Positions 21,959 to 34,069 of a DNA stretch of 64,000 nucleotides are shown piece by piece; the stretch's first letter is position 1; every line of letters starts with the position of its first letter. The position numbers and the translations under genes are program-made. The notes beneath the pieces are model-generated. The model was not told the origin of the DNA. It worked only from the letters and a program-made list of their open reading frames with translations, and searched no databases. The DNA is from Prostheceraeus crozeri (Eukaryota; Platyhelminthes; Polycladida; Euryleptidae), in NCBI GenBank assembly GCA_907163375.1, contig CAJQUW010005239.1, positions 265,366 through 329,365 on the forward strand, written 5' to 3'.

Positions 21959-23204
21959 TTCGCAGGGGAACACTACGAAAATAACAGTTGAATAGCAGTA
22001 GTGATGGTCAAATTCGCTCAAAATTTGCCTATCTTTTCGTCATAAAGTCAGCGATCGGTTATAGAAACATTGAGATCGACGGGGGTTTCTCCACATGTCT
22101 GAGTAGTATTTGGTCTTGCGAGTGTGGAGAATGCTTGAAACCGCCGCTGATCGCAGGGGAACACTACGAAAATAACAGTTGAATAGCAGTAGTGATGGTC
22201 AAATTCGCTCAAAATTTGCCTATCTTTTCGTCATAAAGTCAGCGATCGGTTATAGAAACATTGAGATCGACGGGGGTTTCTCCACATGTCTGAGTAGTAT
22301 TTGGTCTTGCGAGTGTGGAGAATGCTTGAAACCGCCGCCGATCGCAGGGGAACACTACGAAAATAACAGTTGAATAGCAGTAGTGATGGTCAAATTCGCT
22401 CAAAATTTGCCTATCTTTTCGTCATAAAGTCAGCGATCGGTTATAGAAACATTGAGATCGACGGGGGTTTCTCCACATGTCTGAGTAGTATTTGGTCTTG
22501 CGAGTGTGGAGAATGCTTGAAACCGCCGCCGATCGCAGGGGAACACTACGAAAATAACAGTTGAATAGCAGTAGTGATGGTCAAATTCGCTCAAAATTTG
22601 CCTATCTTTTCGTCATAAAGTCAGCGATCGGTTATAGAAACATTGAGATCGACGGGGGTTTCTCCACATGTCTGAGTAGTATTTGGTCTTGTGAGTGTGG
22701 AGAATGCTTGAAACCGCCGCCGATCGCAGGGGAACACTACGAAAATAACAGTTGAATAGCAGTAGTGATGGTCAAATTCGCTCAAAATTTGCCTATCTTT
22801 TCGTCATAAAGTCAGCGATCGGTTATAGAAACATTGAGATCGACGGGAGTTTCTCCACATGTCTGAGTAGTATTTGGTCTTGCGAGTGTGGAGAATGCTT
22901 GAAACCGCCGCCGATCGAAGGAGAACACTACGAAAATAACAGTTGAATAGCAGTAGTGATGGTCAAATTCGCTCAAAATTTGCCTATCTTTTCGTCATAA
23001 AGTCAGCGATCGGTTATAGAAACATTGAGATCGACGGGGGTTTCTCCACATGTCTGAGTAGTATTTGGTCTTGCGAGTGTGGAGAATGCTTGAAACCGCC
23101 GCCGATCGCAGGGGAACACTACGAAAATAACAGTTGAATAGCAGTATTGATGGTCAAATTCGCTCAAAATATGCCTATCTTTTCGTCATAAAGTCAGCGA
23201 TCGG

Positions 23205-25415
23205 CAGTGGCGGATTCAAGGGGGGGGGGCCTACCCGGCCGTGGCCGGGGGTGTGATACTCAGAATACAAATCTCCATCAGTTAAGTTAGTGTTCGATCT
23301 CTTTTTGATTTATCAATCAATGATGACTGATGAGAGAAACATGCAAGGAAATCTGATGACGTAAGGCATTTTCTGTCTTCATCAGATCATGGACTTCCAG
23401 ATGATAAAAGAAATAAAATAAAAGCGAAGCTGTGTTTCAACAGTCTATAATGCTACTCCACCACCGTTCGTTGTTACTGTAAGTTTCAATCGATCAAGTT
23501 ATTTTTGACAGTCGTGCATGCCGTGTGGAGTGGATGAGGATTGAAACAACTGATATCGTTTACAGCAGCGCTGGCCTCTACTTGCCAAGTCCAAGTCGGC
23601 CGTTTCTCATCCATCACTTTCATGTCCAGGTGCTATTATCTAGAAGTCCATGATCAGACTTAACATTTCAACGCCGTCAGCGATGTACTATTGAATGGCG
23701 ATTCGCTTGCACACGCGGAGGTTTCTTTGTTGGCAATTGCAATGACTTGTAAATATTGTGTGCATATGCTTGCGAGACTGCGAACTGCTGATTCAGATGT
23801 AGATGATTAATGACTAAGAAGGAAACGCTATCCCTCTCTTATATTACATTTAGCTGCTTGTTGTTGACATACATGCAAGTCAAAGTCCACTGTGAACATG
23901 AGTGAGAGACCGCCAACGAAACGAAGGAAAATATCTGATTTCTTTGAGTCTGTGAAGAAAACGGATGCTACTTCTACAAATCAAAATACTATGAGCACGT
24001 CATCGTATAATTTGTCATCTCAAAATCTCTCCTGTTAGTCCTCGTCATCTAAAATAGGAATACAAGGAGAGTCGAAAAATACATCTTCGTCTTATTCGAC
24101 GTCATCATCCAAAACGCCAGAATTGAAGTCTCAAAGTTTCGAGGTCGACGGAAATGGAATAGGAGAAAGCGACATTGCTCGAGCATTACAACATCCTGGT
24201 GGACCAGTCCAAAAAATGAGCAAAGAGAGAAGTACATATTCTTCTGATGCTTGCAGTATTCATTCCACAATAACTAAAGTTGATTTTATTGTTTCTCTAG
24301 TAATACTGAACTCAGTGATGACTGTAACCAAACGTCTCGCATGCGTAATACAATCTGCCTCAAATGACTTGATTTCCGCTCTACAACACGTCGACACAGT
24401 GATAGATTTACTCAAATCAAGAAGGAATGAAGAGTTCTTCTCTGAATTGTTCGAAAAGATTGAAAAGTTGACAACAAGACCGATACAAACTCCGAGAAAC
24501 AGTTGGAACGCAGGTACATCGAACGAACGTACCATCCACCACACCAATTGAATATTATCGCCGAGGAATATATTACCCTTTTCTTGATGGACTGATTTCC
24601 CTACTACATGATCGTTTTAGTGGTCATGCTGCTAGTGTGATGCACCTCTCCAAGCTGCTTCCTAACAATGTAACTAATACTGCGTTTGAAGATATTCTTC
24701 CTGCTGTGGAATTGTATTCTGAATATCTAAATGGAAAATTGGACGAATTGGAAGGCGAATTAAGACTTTTAGTTGGAACATTAAGACTTTACTTAAAATC
24801 TTCGCCTTATTACCGGTTTCATCTGCAAGCGCCGAAAGGACATTTTCAGTCTTGAAACATTTGAAAAGTTATCTGCGATCTAACATGTCAGAAGAGCGCT
24901 TAACTGGTCTGACATTAGCTTACATTCATCGTGACATGGACTGCGAAAAAACCGTTGATGCCGTCGTACAATTATTTGCAAGAAAGCAAACAAGAATATC
25001 TATGTGACCCGACCCCTTCACTTCTAAGACTGTAAGTACGAACTTTTCCTTCTTGACTCTATATTCACGATGTGTAGAAATTATAGGCGTTTCACGAATA
25101 TACATGAGCGTTTCATATTAACATATTGTGTGACATTTTGCATAGGCTACTAACATTAAGTCTGGTGGCCTACATATATGAGAGAATTATATTTTATACA
25201 AATTGACTAAACCAAGGATTAATTATAACTATTTCTGCTTTCGGTTTTACATGTCTTAAAACGTACAGGTTGATATCATTTCAATATTTTATTTTTCATT
25301 ACTTTGTTGAATGACAGTATTTTCGAAACCCATGACTGTAAGTAAAAGCCCCCAGAACTTAAATTCAGGATCAGCCGCTGGGCCCCCCTGTGGTCGAATC
25401 CTGGATCCGCCACTG
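23205..25415 (+). mobile_element. hAT transposon, copy A (2.21 kb)
   Basis: The ends are CAGTGGCGGATTCAAGG and (inverted) CAGTGGCGGATCCAGG, typical hAT ends. They are flanked by an exact 8-bp duplication GCGATCGG (23197-23204 and 25416-25423). This target occurs once per 191-bp unit. The element carries a shortened transposase gene (23898-25007) and is therefore internally deleted; full-length relatives are about twice as long. Confidence 0.95.
23898..25007 (+). pseudogene. Deleted hAT transposase (ZMYM1/P52rIPK-like type), copy A
   Basis: From the ATG at 23898 the protein begins MSERPPTKRRKISDFF, an N-terminal motif common in this transposase family. A TAG interrupts at 24036 and the frame reopens to residues such as SALQHVDTVIDLLKSRRNEEF and then EYYRRGIYYPFLDGLISLL, known from the catalytic half of these proteins. 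The C-terminal dimerisation region (SSPYYRF, then MSEERLTGLTLAYIHRDMD) ends at the TGA 25005-25007. The zinc finger and the first catalytic region are missing between the N-terminus and the middle part. In this copy one-base length differences after about 24497 and near 24790-24860 shift the frame. The same stop at 24036 is present in copy B, so it predates the duplication. It cannot make transposase. Confidence 0.85.
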
Positions 25416-26187
25416 GCGATCGGTTATAGAAACATTGAGATCGACGGGGGTTTCTCCACATGTCTGAGTAGTATTTGGTCTTGTGAGTGTGGAGAATGCT
25501 TGAAACCGCCGCCGATCGCAGGGGTACACTACGAAAATAACAGTTGAATAGCAGTAGTGATGGTCAAATTCGCTCAAAATTTGCCTATCTTTTCGTCATA
25601 AAGTCAGCGATCGGTTATAGAAACATTGAGATCGACGGAGGTTTCTCCACATGTCTGAGTAGTATTTGGTCTTGTGAGTGTGGAGAATGCTTGAAACCGC
25701 CGCCGATCGCAGGGGAACACTACGAAAATAACAGTTGAATAGCAGTAGTGATGGTCAAATTCGCTCAAAATTTGCCTATCTTTTCGTCATAAAGTCAGCG
25801 ATCGGTTATAGAAACATTGAGATCGACGGGGGTTTCTCCACATGTCTGAGTAGTATTTGGTCTTGCGAGTGTGGAGAATGCTTGAAACCGCCGCCGATCG
25901 CAGGGGAACACTACGAAAATAACAGTTGAATAGCAGTAGTGATGGTCAAATTCGCTCAAAATTTGCCTATCTTTTCGTCATAAAGTCAGCGATCGGTTAT
26001 AGAAACATTGAGATCGACGGGGGTTTCTCCACATGTCTGAGTAGTATTTGGTCTTGCGAGTGTGGAGAATGCTTGAAACCGCCGCCGATCGCAGGGGAAC
26101 ACTACGAAAATAACAGTTGAATAGCAGTAGTGATGGTCAAATTCGCTCAAAATTTGCCTATCTTTTCGTCATAAAGTCAGCGATCGG

Positions 26188-28396
26188 CAGTGGCGGATTC
26201 AAGGGGGGGGCCTACCCGGCCGTGGCCGGGGGTGTGATACTCAGAATACAAATCTCCATCAGTTAAGTTAGTGTTCGATCTCTTTTTGATTTATCAATCA
26301 ATGATGACTGATGAGAGAAACATGCAAGGAAATCTGATGACGTAAGGCATTTTCTGTCTTCATCAGATCATGGACTTCCAGATGATAAAAGAAATAAAAT
26401 AAAAGCGAAGCTGTGTTTCAACAGTCTATAATGCTACTCCACCACCGTTCGTTGTTACTGTAAGTTTCAATCGATCAAGTTATTTTTGACAGTCGTGCAT
26501 GCCGTGTGGAGTGGATGAGGATTGAAACAACTGATATCGTTTACAGCAGCGCTGGCCTCTACTTGCCAAGTCCAAGTCGGCCGTTTCTCATCCATCACTT
26601 TCATGTCCAGGTGCTATTATCTAGAAGTCCATGATCAGACTTAACATTTCAACGCCGTCAGCGATGTACTATTGAATGGCGATTCGCTTGCACACGCGGA
26701 GGTTTCTTTGTTGGCAATTGCAATGACTTGTAAATATTGTGTGCATATGCTTGCGAGACTGCGAACTGCTGATTCAGATGTAGATGATTAATGACTAAGA
26801 AGGAAACGCTATCCCTCTCTTATATTACATTTAGCTGCTTGTTGTTGACATACATGCAAGTCAAAGTCCACTGTGAACATGAGTGAGAGACCGCCAACGA
26901 AACGAAGGAAAATATCTGATTTCTTTGAGTCTGTGAAGAAAACGGATGCTACTTCTACAAATCAAAATACTATGAGCACGTCATCGTATAATTTGTCATC
27001 TCAAAATCTCTCCTGTTAGTCCTCGTCATCTAAAATAGGAATACAAGGAGAGTCGAAAAATACATCTTCGTCTTATTCGACGTCATCATCCAAAACGCCA
27101 GAATTGAAGTCTCAAAGTTTCGAGGTCGACGGAAATGGAATAGGAGAAAGCGACATTGCTCGAGCATTACAACATCCTGGTGGACCAGTCCAAAAAATGA
27201 GCAAAGAGAGAAGTACATATTCTTCTGATGCTTGCAGTATTCATTCCACAATAACTAAAGTTGATTTTATTGTTTCTCTAGTAATACTGAACTCAGTGAT
27301 GACTGTAACCAAACGTCTCGCATGCGTAATACAATCTGCCTCAAATGACTTGATTTCCGCTCTACAACACGTCGACACAGTGATAGATTTACTCAAATCA
27401 AGAAGGAATGAAGAGTTCTTCTCTGAATTGTTCGAAAAGATTGAAAAGTTGACAACAAGACCGATACAAACTCCGAGAACAGTTGGAACGCAGGTACATC
27501 GAACGAACGTACCATCCACCACACCAATTGAATATTATCGCCGAGGAATATATTACCCTTTTCTTGATGGACTGATTTCCCTACTACATGATCGTTTTAG
27601 TGGTCATGCTGCTAGTGTGATGCACCTCTCCAAGCTGCTTCTAACAATGTAACTAATACTGCGTTTGAAGATATTCTTCCTGCTGTGGAATTGTATTCTG
27701 AATATCTAAATGGAAAATTGGACGAATTGGAAGGCGAATTAAGACTTTAGTTGGAACATTAAGACTTTACTTAAAATCTTCGCCTTATTACCGGTTTCAT
27801 CTGCAAGCGCCGAAAGGACATTTTCAGTCTTGAAACATTTGAAAAGTTATCTGCGATCTAACATGTCAGAAGAGCGCTTAACTGGTCTGACATTAGCTTA
27901 CATTCATCGTGACATGGACTGCGAAAAAAAACCGTTGATGCCGTCGTTACAATTATTTGCAAGAAAGCAAACAAGAATATCTATGTGACCCGACCCTTCA
28001 CTTCTAAGACTGTAAGTACGAACTTTTCCTTCTTGACTCTATATTCACGATGTGTAGAAATTATAGGCGTTTCACGAATATACATGAGCGTTTCATATTA
28101 ACATATTGTGTGACATTTTGCATAGGCTACTAACATTAAGTCTGGTGGCCTACATATATGAGAGAATTATATTTTATACAAATTGACTAAACCAAGGATT
28201 AATTATAACTATTTCTGCTTTCGGTTTTACATGTCTTAAAACGTACAGGTTGATATCATTTCAATATTTTATTTTTCATTACTTTGTTGAATGACAGTAT
28301 TTTCGAAACCCATGACTGTAAGTAAAAGCCCCCAGAACTTAAATTCAGGATCAGCCGCTGGGCCCCCCCTGTGGTCGAATCCTGGATCCGCCACTG
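26188..28396 (+). mobile_element. hAT transposon, copy B (2.21 kb)
   Basis: It has the same ends, orientation and 8-bp duplication GCGATCGG (26180-26187 and 28397-28404) as copy A, at the same base of the 191-bp unit, 2981-2983 bp downstream. By eye it differs from copy A only in the lengths of short runs (for example fewer Gs after position 26200). The first units to the right of A and of B share private variants (GGGGTACAC, then GACGGAGG). Hence B and A are duplicates of a single insertion plus flanking units, not two insertions. Confidence 0.95.
26879..27988 (+). pseudogene. Deleted hAT transposase (ZMYM1/P52rIPK-like type), copy B
   Basis: The counterpart of 23898-25007: same ATG, same TAG at 27017-27019, same missing N-terminal half of the catalytic domain. 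Here the middle part stays open longer (27104-27652) and reads through EYYRRGIYYPFLDGLISLL into SGHAASVMHLSKLL, because the run after CTCCGAG is one base shorter than in copy A. It is then shifted at 27640 and near 27748 and 27928. Where A is open B is often shifted, and the reverse. Confidence 0.85.
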
Positions 28397-28935
28397 GCGA
28401 TCGGTTATAGAAACATTGAGATCGACGGGGGTTTCTCCACATGTCTGAGTAGTATTTGGTCTTGTGAGTGTGGAGAATGCTTGAAACCGCCGCCGATCGC
28501 AGGGGTACACTACGAAAATAACAGTTGAATAGCAGTAGTGATGGTCAAATTCGCTCAAAATTTGCCTATCTTTTCGTCATAAAGTCAGCGATCGGTTATA
28601 GAAACATTGAGATCGACGGAGGTTTCTCCACATGTCTGAGTAGTATTTGGTCTTGTGAGTGTGGAGAATGCTTGAAACCGCCGCCGATCGCAGGGGAACA
28701 CTACGAAAATAACAGTTGAATAGCAGTAGTGATGGTCAAATTCGCTCAAAATTTGCCTATCTTTTCGTCATAAAGTCAGCGATCGGTTATAGAAACATTG
28801 AGATCGACGGAGGTTTCTCTACATGTCTGAGTAGTATTTGGTCTTGCGAGTGTGGAGAATGCTTGAAACCGCCGCCGATCGCAGGGGAACACTACGAAAT
28901 TAACAGTTGAATAGCAGTAGTGATGGTCAAATTAA

Positions 28936-31054
28936 TTGAAACTTGATAGTCATTTTTCTAGGAAACAAGCTATCATCAATGAATTTTTGTTGCAGCGTAG
29001 GACTAGCAAGGCAATGCTTATCATATATGTGCATTATTTAGCGATTCAAAGCACTTTGAGAAATTTTTCTCCGATCGGCGTGATCGGCTGTGATCGGATT
29101 TTACACCGGCCCGCATGCTTTTTCACGTGAAAACACTTCATACTCATTCAGAGCCCATTACATATATAATTTGTTGTGGAAAAACAAGCACTAAATCCCG
29201 AATAGCTTCTTTTGTATTATTTCTAACAAAAATGTCAGAATTGCATATCTAAACCTGATGCAATTTTCATAAAATTTTGCAATAATGTTGCCCAGACCAT
29301 AATCAACCAATAAAAAGTGAAAAACGAAATCTTGCAATTTATTCCAACCTCAAGTCTATTTTGCCTAGCCTAATTATGTTTGCTTTGTTTTTGTTGCTAA
29401 TCTATTTTACTGATACGTTTTATTTGCGAAGTAATTTGAGTTTCATTTCTTAGTCTCGTGGTTCGAGTGCCGAAGAGCATATGTGATGGCAAAATTCTAC
29501 CGAAATCATGGGGCAATGTATCATGCAACAAACAAAGTGACTCTTTTTGAAGTCTAATTCTTCTCAGATACTTAAAGGTTTGACCCAAAAGCCGGGTTTC
29601 TCTGTTTAGAAGAGTGAAGGTGGAATCAATTATCTGTGCCATGAAATCATAGGCCAAGCATGTTTGAGTTCGTGTCAACTAGCATGCAGACGGAACATGG
29701 TAGCCAATTGACTACAGGGAAACAAAAGACCAGTTCAACAGAACATACTATTGTGTAAAGCAATAACGTCGCGTACTATATATTTCGGAAACAGTCGTCT
29801 GAGATGAAGCATTAATGTTTTTATAAATGAACGTAGAATAAGGATAGGATGACAATGCGCAAACGTTGTCCCTCAGCAGAAAATTGTAGAATGGGAAGTG
29901 AGGAATGAGAGAGCTTCAGTATTATGCGGTGGCGAGTATGCTGATTTGTTGCCTTTAAAGAGTACGAAAATGGCCTCTCTAGAATGATGGACGAATGCAG
30001 TTGTGTACAATTATGCAGCCTCACGAATCTCTGTACAAAGACTGAAGGCATGCCTTGTAGTCTCACTACAGTGACTTGCTGGCACTTTACGGTGCAGTTC
30101 GGTCTTTAGTGTGCAATTTTCTTTCCCTCTTCCATCTGTTTTCCTAAGTCTTTCGACGGCAGAATGTGGTGACGTCGGTGGGTTTGGAAAGAAGAAGGAC
30201 GGTGGTTGTATCTCTACACGCTAGGAACAAAATAAGTTAGCACGTGAGTCAGTGGCGGCTTTATGCTTCCCTATTAGGTCATGTCCATCAAAGTCTTTCG
30301 CATGAAGAGGAATTTCCAAGTACTAAAAGCCATATAAGAATTTTTAACCATACACATGTTGTCAAGAAGTGCGGATTATCATACCTTGATAAACAGCTGC
30401 GAATTCGACGAACAAAATTTCAATCTCATTCCCATTTGTATTTGCTCTGTCTCATAATTCAAGCATGCATAATATTCAGGCAATGCCTATTGTTATAACA
30501 TTACTTAGCTCATCGAGGGAATATTGTGTAGGCGTAGGTATGATTGAAATCATTCACATATATATTAGGCCCTTTGGTTAAACTGAAATTCCAAGCGTAC
30601 ATAGGTTGTACATTTACATCCGATTATAAACTGATGCAGGCATTAGCCAGTGGAAGACCGCTGCTTTTAATGTGGGTCAAGGGGATATTTTTTCATGTTC
30701 TATGTCTTGTTCTGGCTGATTAGGTCTGGGAGGAAATTTTTTCTCTTGATTGGGATTTCATTTTTTGCCTATAATTGGACTCGTCGATAATTTACTTTGA
30801 AGTCCGATGTCTTTGGAGTGATAGCCAGTGGAGGGCTGCCGCTTTGAATGTGGGTAAAGGGTATATCTTTGGAGTGAGCCATGATCATTACATAGTCGTT
30901 TCACACGTGAGCACCTTTATGATGTCATCAAGAATGAATGCAAAGGAAACTGTCCGGAGAATTAGGGAGTCAATCGGGAGTCTCATTATCTCAAGTCAGC
31001 GTCAACCTGGGAAAGTCAATCGGCATTTCGTTCTTCGTACTAATGGTTTCAAAT
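28936..31054. other. Intergenic DNA with a weak direct repeat
   Basis: No gene is recognised. A diverged direct repeat (TAGCCAGTGGA, then GCTTT-AATGTGGGT-AAGGG) lies at about 30646-30692 and 30822-30870. CAGTGGCGGCTTTATG at 30251 resembles a hAT end without a partner. Confidence 0.4.
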
Positions 31055-31068
31055 TCCCCACGATATTT

Positions 31069-31410
31069 GCGATAAGAAAAAATTAATCCGTTGCTGCTGA
31101 ATATGACGTATTAATGAAAATGCACAAATTTTCGAGGTCAACCTCTTCGTTCAGGTGCGGCAGTTACAATGTAAACCAGCGATAGTGACAGTGAATAGCT
31201 ATCGGCTGATGATCACGTGATCAACAGCTGACGCAGGACGCAAAGTGCACAAACAGCCTATAGTGATCATCAGCCGATAGCTATTCACTGTCACTATCGC
31301 TGGTTTACATTGTAACTGCCGCTCCTGAACGAAGAGGTTGACCTCGAAAATTTGTGCATTTTCAATAATACGTCATATTCAGCAGCAACGGCTCAATTTT
31401 TTCTTATCGC
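31069..31410. repeat. 342-bp near-perfect hairpin (148-bp arms, 46-bp loop)
   Basis: Bases 31069-31216 and 31263-31410 are reverse complements at a constant coordinate sum (62479) with a handful of mismatches. The arms begin GCGATAAGAAAAAATTAA and end at ATCGGCTGATGATCAC. The loop contains CAACAGCTGACGCAGG. A 13-base word ending CCCCACGATAT occurs at 31056 and again at 31456, just outside both sides. It fits a fold-back MITE; if transcribed it would make a long double-stranded RNA. Confidence 0.9.
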
Positions 31411-32479
31411 AATTGTTGATAATGCTGCTAAAGGGAAACTTTGATCTATTGAAATCCCCACGATATCTTACAAATAGATTGAAGAGCGATGGTCAAAAAG
31501 AGGTCTCATGAACAGTCCACAACAGCATTCGCTTCCTTTTTGTCGCAGAAAAGCTGCAACACTTACATCATAATCTGTGCTTTCTACTTGACAAATGTGT
31601 ACTATCTGGTTTTATTCCAAATTTGGCAACAACTCAATCGTCCTCTTTCAGATCTTAGATTGGCGGGAGGCTTTCCCTGCATTCGCATCTTCGTTTTCAT
31701 TTGCGCCTTGGCATCTTCACCTGAAATACCAAGATGTCACGAATACCTAGGTATTTTGTTCTTAAATCGCTTTGCCAAAGATTCTATAGCGCGTTTGATT
31801 ATATTTTCTTAAGAATAGCTTTTCTTTCTTCATCTTCAACACGTTTCAAACGCTAAAAAACGATGTCAGCACTTCACAAGTTTGGTTGTACGCGTCTTCT
31901 TCTTGTCTTTTATAACGATCGTTCATTTTGATTTTCTGGACACATAGGTTTTGGAGCTGATGCCACATCCCTTTGTATATTGATGACTTCTTTCTCCTTT
32001 GACTTTTCAATCGGATGCTTGCCCTTTTTTACAGCTTGAGACACTGGATGAAGCACAATGCCACTCCACAATCTGCTGTCTGCCGACTCAGGTTTCAATT
32101 GCTATGGGGGATTAAAATGTTCGTCTCAGAGTTGAGTTGAGTTTGTTGGTGCCCTTACTTTCATACTTCCTTTCATGCATGCTTCAGAGCCATATTCTCG
32201 AACATCTACTAACTAATGAGCATGTGAAGTGTCAGAGGGCACGCAGAGTAGAAAAATTTTGTTTTACTGGGAGACCCCAATACTTGCCAATAAAAAGGCA
32301 GTGCCGGATACTTGATCATTGTATTCGACATATTTTCCAATTTCATTGATCCACACATGTTCCTTCCAATTCTTGCGCTTTGGTTAATTGTCATGCATAT
32401 TATCACTGCTGAAATGCACTTTAATTGATGGAAAAGAATTTGTTTCACCTGAACTTCGATCGATGAGTTAAACATCGAC
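31411..32479. other. Intergenic DNA with possible decayed coding remnant
   Basis: The minus strand at about 31910-32098 and 31640-31830 reads lysine-rich pieces such as GKHPIEKSKEKEVINIQ and GEDAKAQMKTKMRMQGK, with stops between them. These may be a decayed gene or element, but no family is recognised. Confidence 0.25.
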
Positions 32480-32750
32480 TTTTGTGCTAAATATCGATCG
32501 CTTGCACTGGCTTGGTCACTTGCATCGGATGCTTAAAGCCAATATTAAGTTATGAAGTGGCTGGACCTAGCATCAGTAGTGGACAGAGGAAGAGATGATG
32601 GAACAATGTCAAGAGAGATCTTGAGAGCCTGTATCTGGACACTCAGTTGACGCAAGACCGACCGGAGTGGAGAGGGCGCATCCATTCCAACGACAACCGA
32701 CGCAACCCCAGTGTCCAACCCTCAAATCTGGGGAAGAAAGGACAAAAAAG
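32480..32750 (+). pseudogene. C-terminal fragment of a LINE polyprotein
   Basis: Near 32500 a frame reads LHWLGHLHRM, the block that follows the reverse transcriptase in many non-LTR elements. Further on, in another frame, it reads RWNNVKRDLESLYLD then DRPEWRGRIHS, the usual tail. At least two frame changes separate these blocks. No 3' tail is visible. Confidence 0.65.
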
Positions 32751-33356
32751 CGAGGAGTAAGTACTTCCTGTGATAGCATGAGCATAACCGTTTCAACCAA
32801 CACTCTTTCAGTAATGGATGCTTTTCAAATTTCTAAAATTAACAGACATTGGCTAATTACTAGGGCCCCGTGAGTACTCAACTCGACGATCACTCGAGCG
32901 ACGATCAGTATTCGAATCGAGGTGGCGAACATGTGCAAAAGCTTTCTTATTTCGATAATATTGAACTTCTCCTTAATGACTTACTACTTTAAAACTGAAA
33001 ATGTTTTGCAAATATTTACAGATTTTTGTTTCAAGCGTTATTTTGAATTTTGATTCAATACACTACTCACAAAAATTACACTTATCAACCTATGTAAACA
33101 AGTTTCTCATAAAGGCAAGTGCAGGATGACATAATGGTCAGTAAACTACAACTCTGGCAAAATCACATCAATCAGCTGCAATTGATAGATAGAATGATGA
33201 TGTGCTGTTCTCTAAAGTGATGAATAACTAGACAAGCTTTTTAATTGCAATAGACCGAATAAAGTGCTATTAGATAAATGCACATCGCAATAGTGTGCAA
33301 CTTGAATAAAGGCTGCGAACTCATTTAATTTCTATAAATATTGAAATAATAGAATA

Positions 33357-33929
33357 GCGGTTACGAAAGACTTGTCATGGAAACCGTACATCCAATCCAT
33401 TAGCAAGCAGGCAGCTCAACGCATTGGTAGTCTCTATCGTGCCAGCAGCTATCTTCCACCACAGACTGTCTGCTATCTTTACAAATCCACTATTCGTCCT
33501 CTGATGGAGTATTGTTGTCATCTGTGGGCAGGCGCCCCACAAACGCATCTTAACCTCCTTGAACGGGTTGAGAAACGTGTCAAGAATCTCATGGGTGAAA
33601 AACTTGCTAGCAAGTTGCAGCCGCTCTCCGTCAGACGGGATGTTGCTTCACTCAGTCTCTTCTACAGGTACTATTTCGGTAGAAGCAGCTCTGCAGTAAA
33701 TGAGTGCGTACCCAAACCTAAGATCTTCTCCAGAAGCACACGCAGAGCTAATGCACTCACATGCTATAATGTGAGCTTAGAACGCGCACGTACTGTGAGT
33801 CGCTCGAAAAGCTTTTTTGTTCGCACGGCACAGCTTTGGAATCAGCTTCCCCAGACCACTTTCCCTGACCAATACAATCTTGATACTTTCAAGAGGCGTG
33901 CGAATAAGTTTCTGATGGGGGCAGCTTAA
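33357..33929 (+). pseudogene. LINE reverse transcriptase, C-terminal part (open, truncated at 5' side)
   Basis: About 190 codons with no stop before the TAA at 33927-33929, but no true start because the 5' part is missing. It begins [20 protein letters not shown] and continues [20 protein letters not shown], which is the thumb and C-terminal region of CR1/Jockey-like LINE reverse transcriptases (LSW..H...). It ends with the usual [12 protein letters not shown] and [13 protein letters not shown]. The polymerase core is absent, so no enzyme can be made. Confidence 0.85.
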
Positions 33930-34069
33930 TCAGATTATAAGATCTGTTTTTTTTTCTTTTATTTATTTAAAGTAATACAATTTATTAGTTTTTCATTGAG
34001 TAACCCCTAGCTTCGTTCATGGCTCATAGCTGTGCTAGGGGTGAAAATTCAGTAAAAAAAAAAAAAAAA
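33357..34069 (+). mobile_element. 5'-truncated LINE with 3' stem-loop and poly(A)
   Basis: The 3' end of a non-LTR retrotransposon: coding end 33357-33929, then a short untranslated tail with a stem-loop (ACCCCTAGC at 34003-34011 pairing with GCTAGGGGT at 34034-34042) and a run of 16 As (34054-34069). 5' truncation is the normal result of target-primed reverse transcription. The open frame and long A run suggest a young copy. Confidence 0.85.

Larger units (their letters stand above)
21959..28935 (+). repeat. 191-bp tandem repeat array interrupted by two copies of one hAT element
   Basis: The units are 191 bp and begin at 21988, 22179, 22370, 22561, 22752, 22943, 25544, 25735, 25926, 28525 and 28716 (starting at TTGAATAGCAGTAG), with partial or split units at 21959-21987, 23134-23204, 25416-25543, 26117-26187, 28397-28524 and 28907-28935. 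That is about 13 units. Units differ by rare substitutions (such as GACGGGGG against GACGGAGG, CTTGCGAG against CTTGTGAG). The array starts abruptly at TCGCAGGGGAACACTACG and ends abruptly at GATGGTCAAATT. Each unit contains a 64-codon frame, but it would need a TTG start and the unit length is not a multiple of three, so it is not read as a gene. The two hAT copies split the unit at the same base. Confidence 0.95.

Noticed and set aside
21988-23137. Chain of 64-codon frames, each overlapping the next by TTGA, one per 191-bp unit
   Set aside because: They need TTG starts in an animal genome, the unit is not a multiple of three, and no protein family fits. The overlap is a product of the repeat length.
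21959-28935. CRISPR-like array
   Set aside because: Units are 191 bp with no unique spacers, and the surroundings are an animal genome with introns and eukaryotic transposons.
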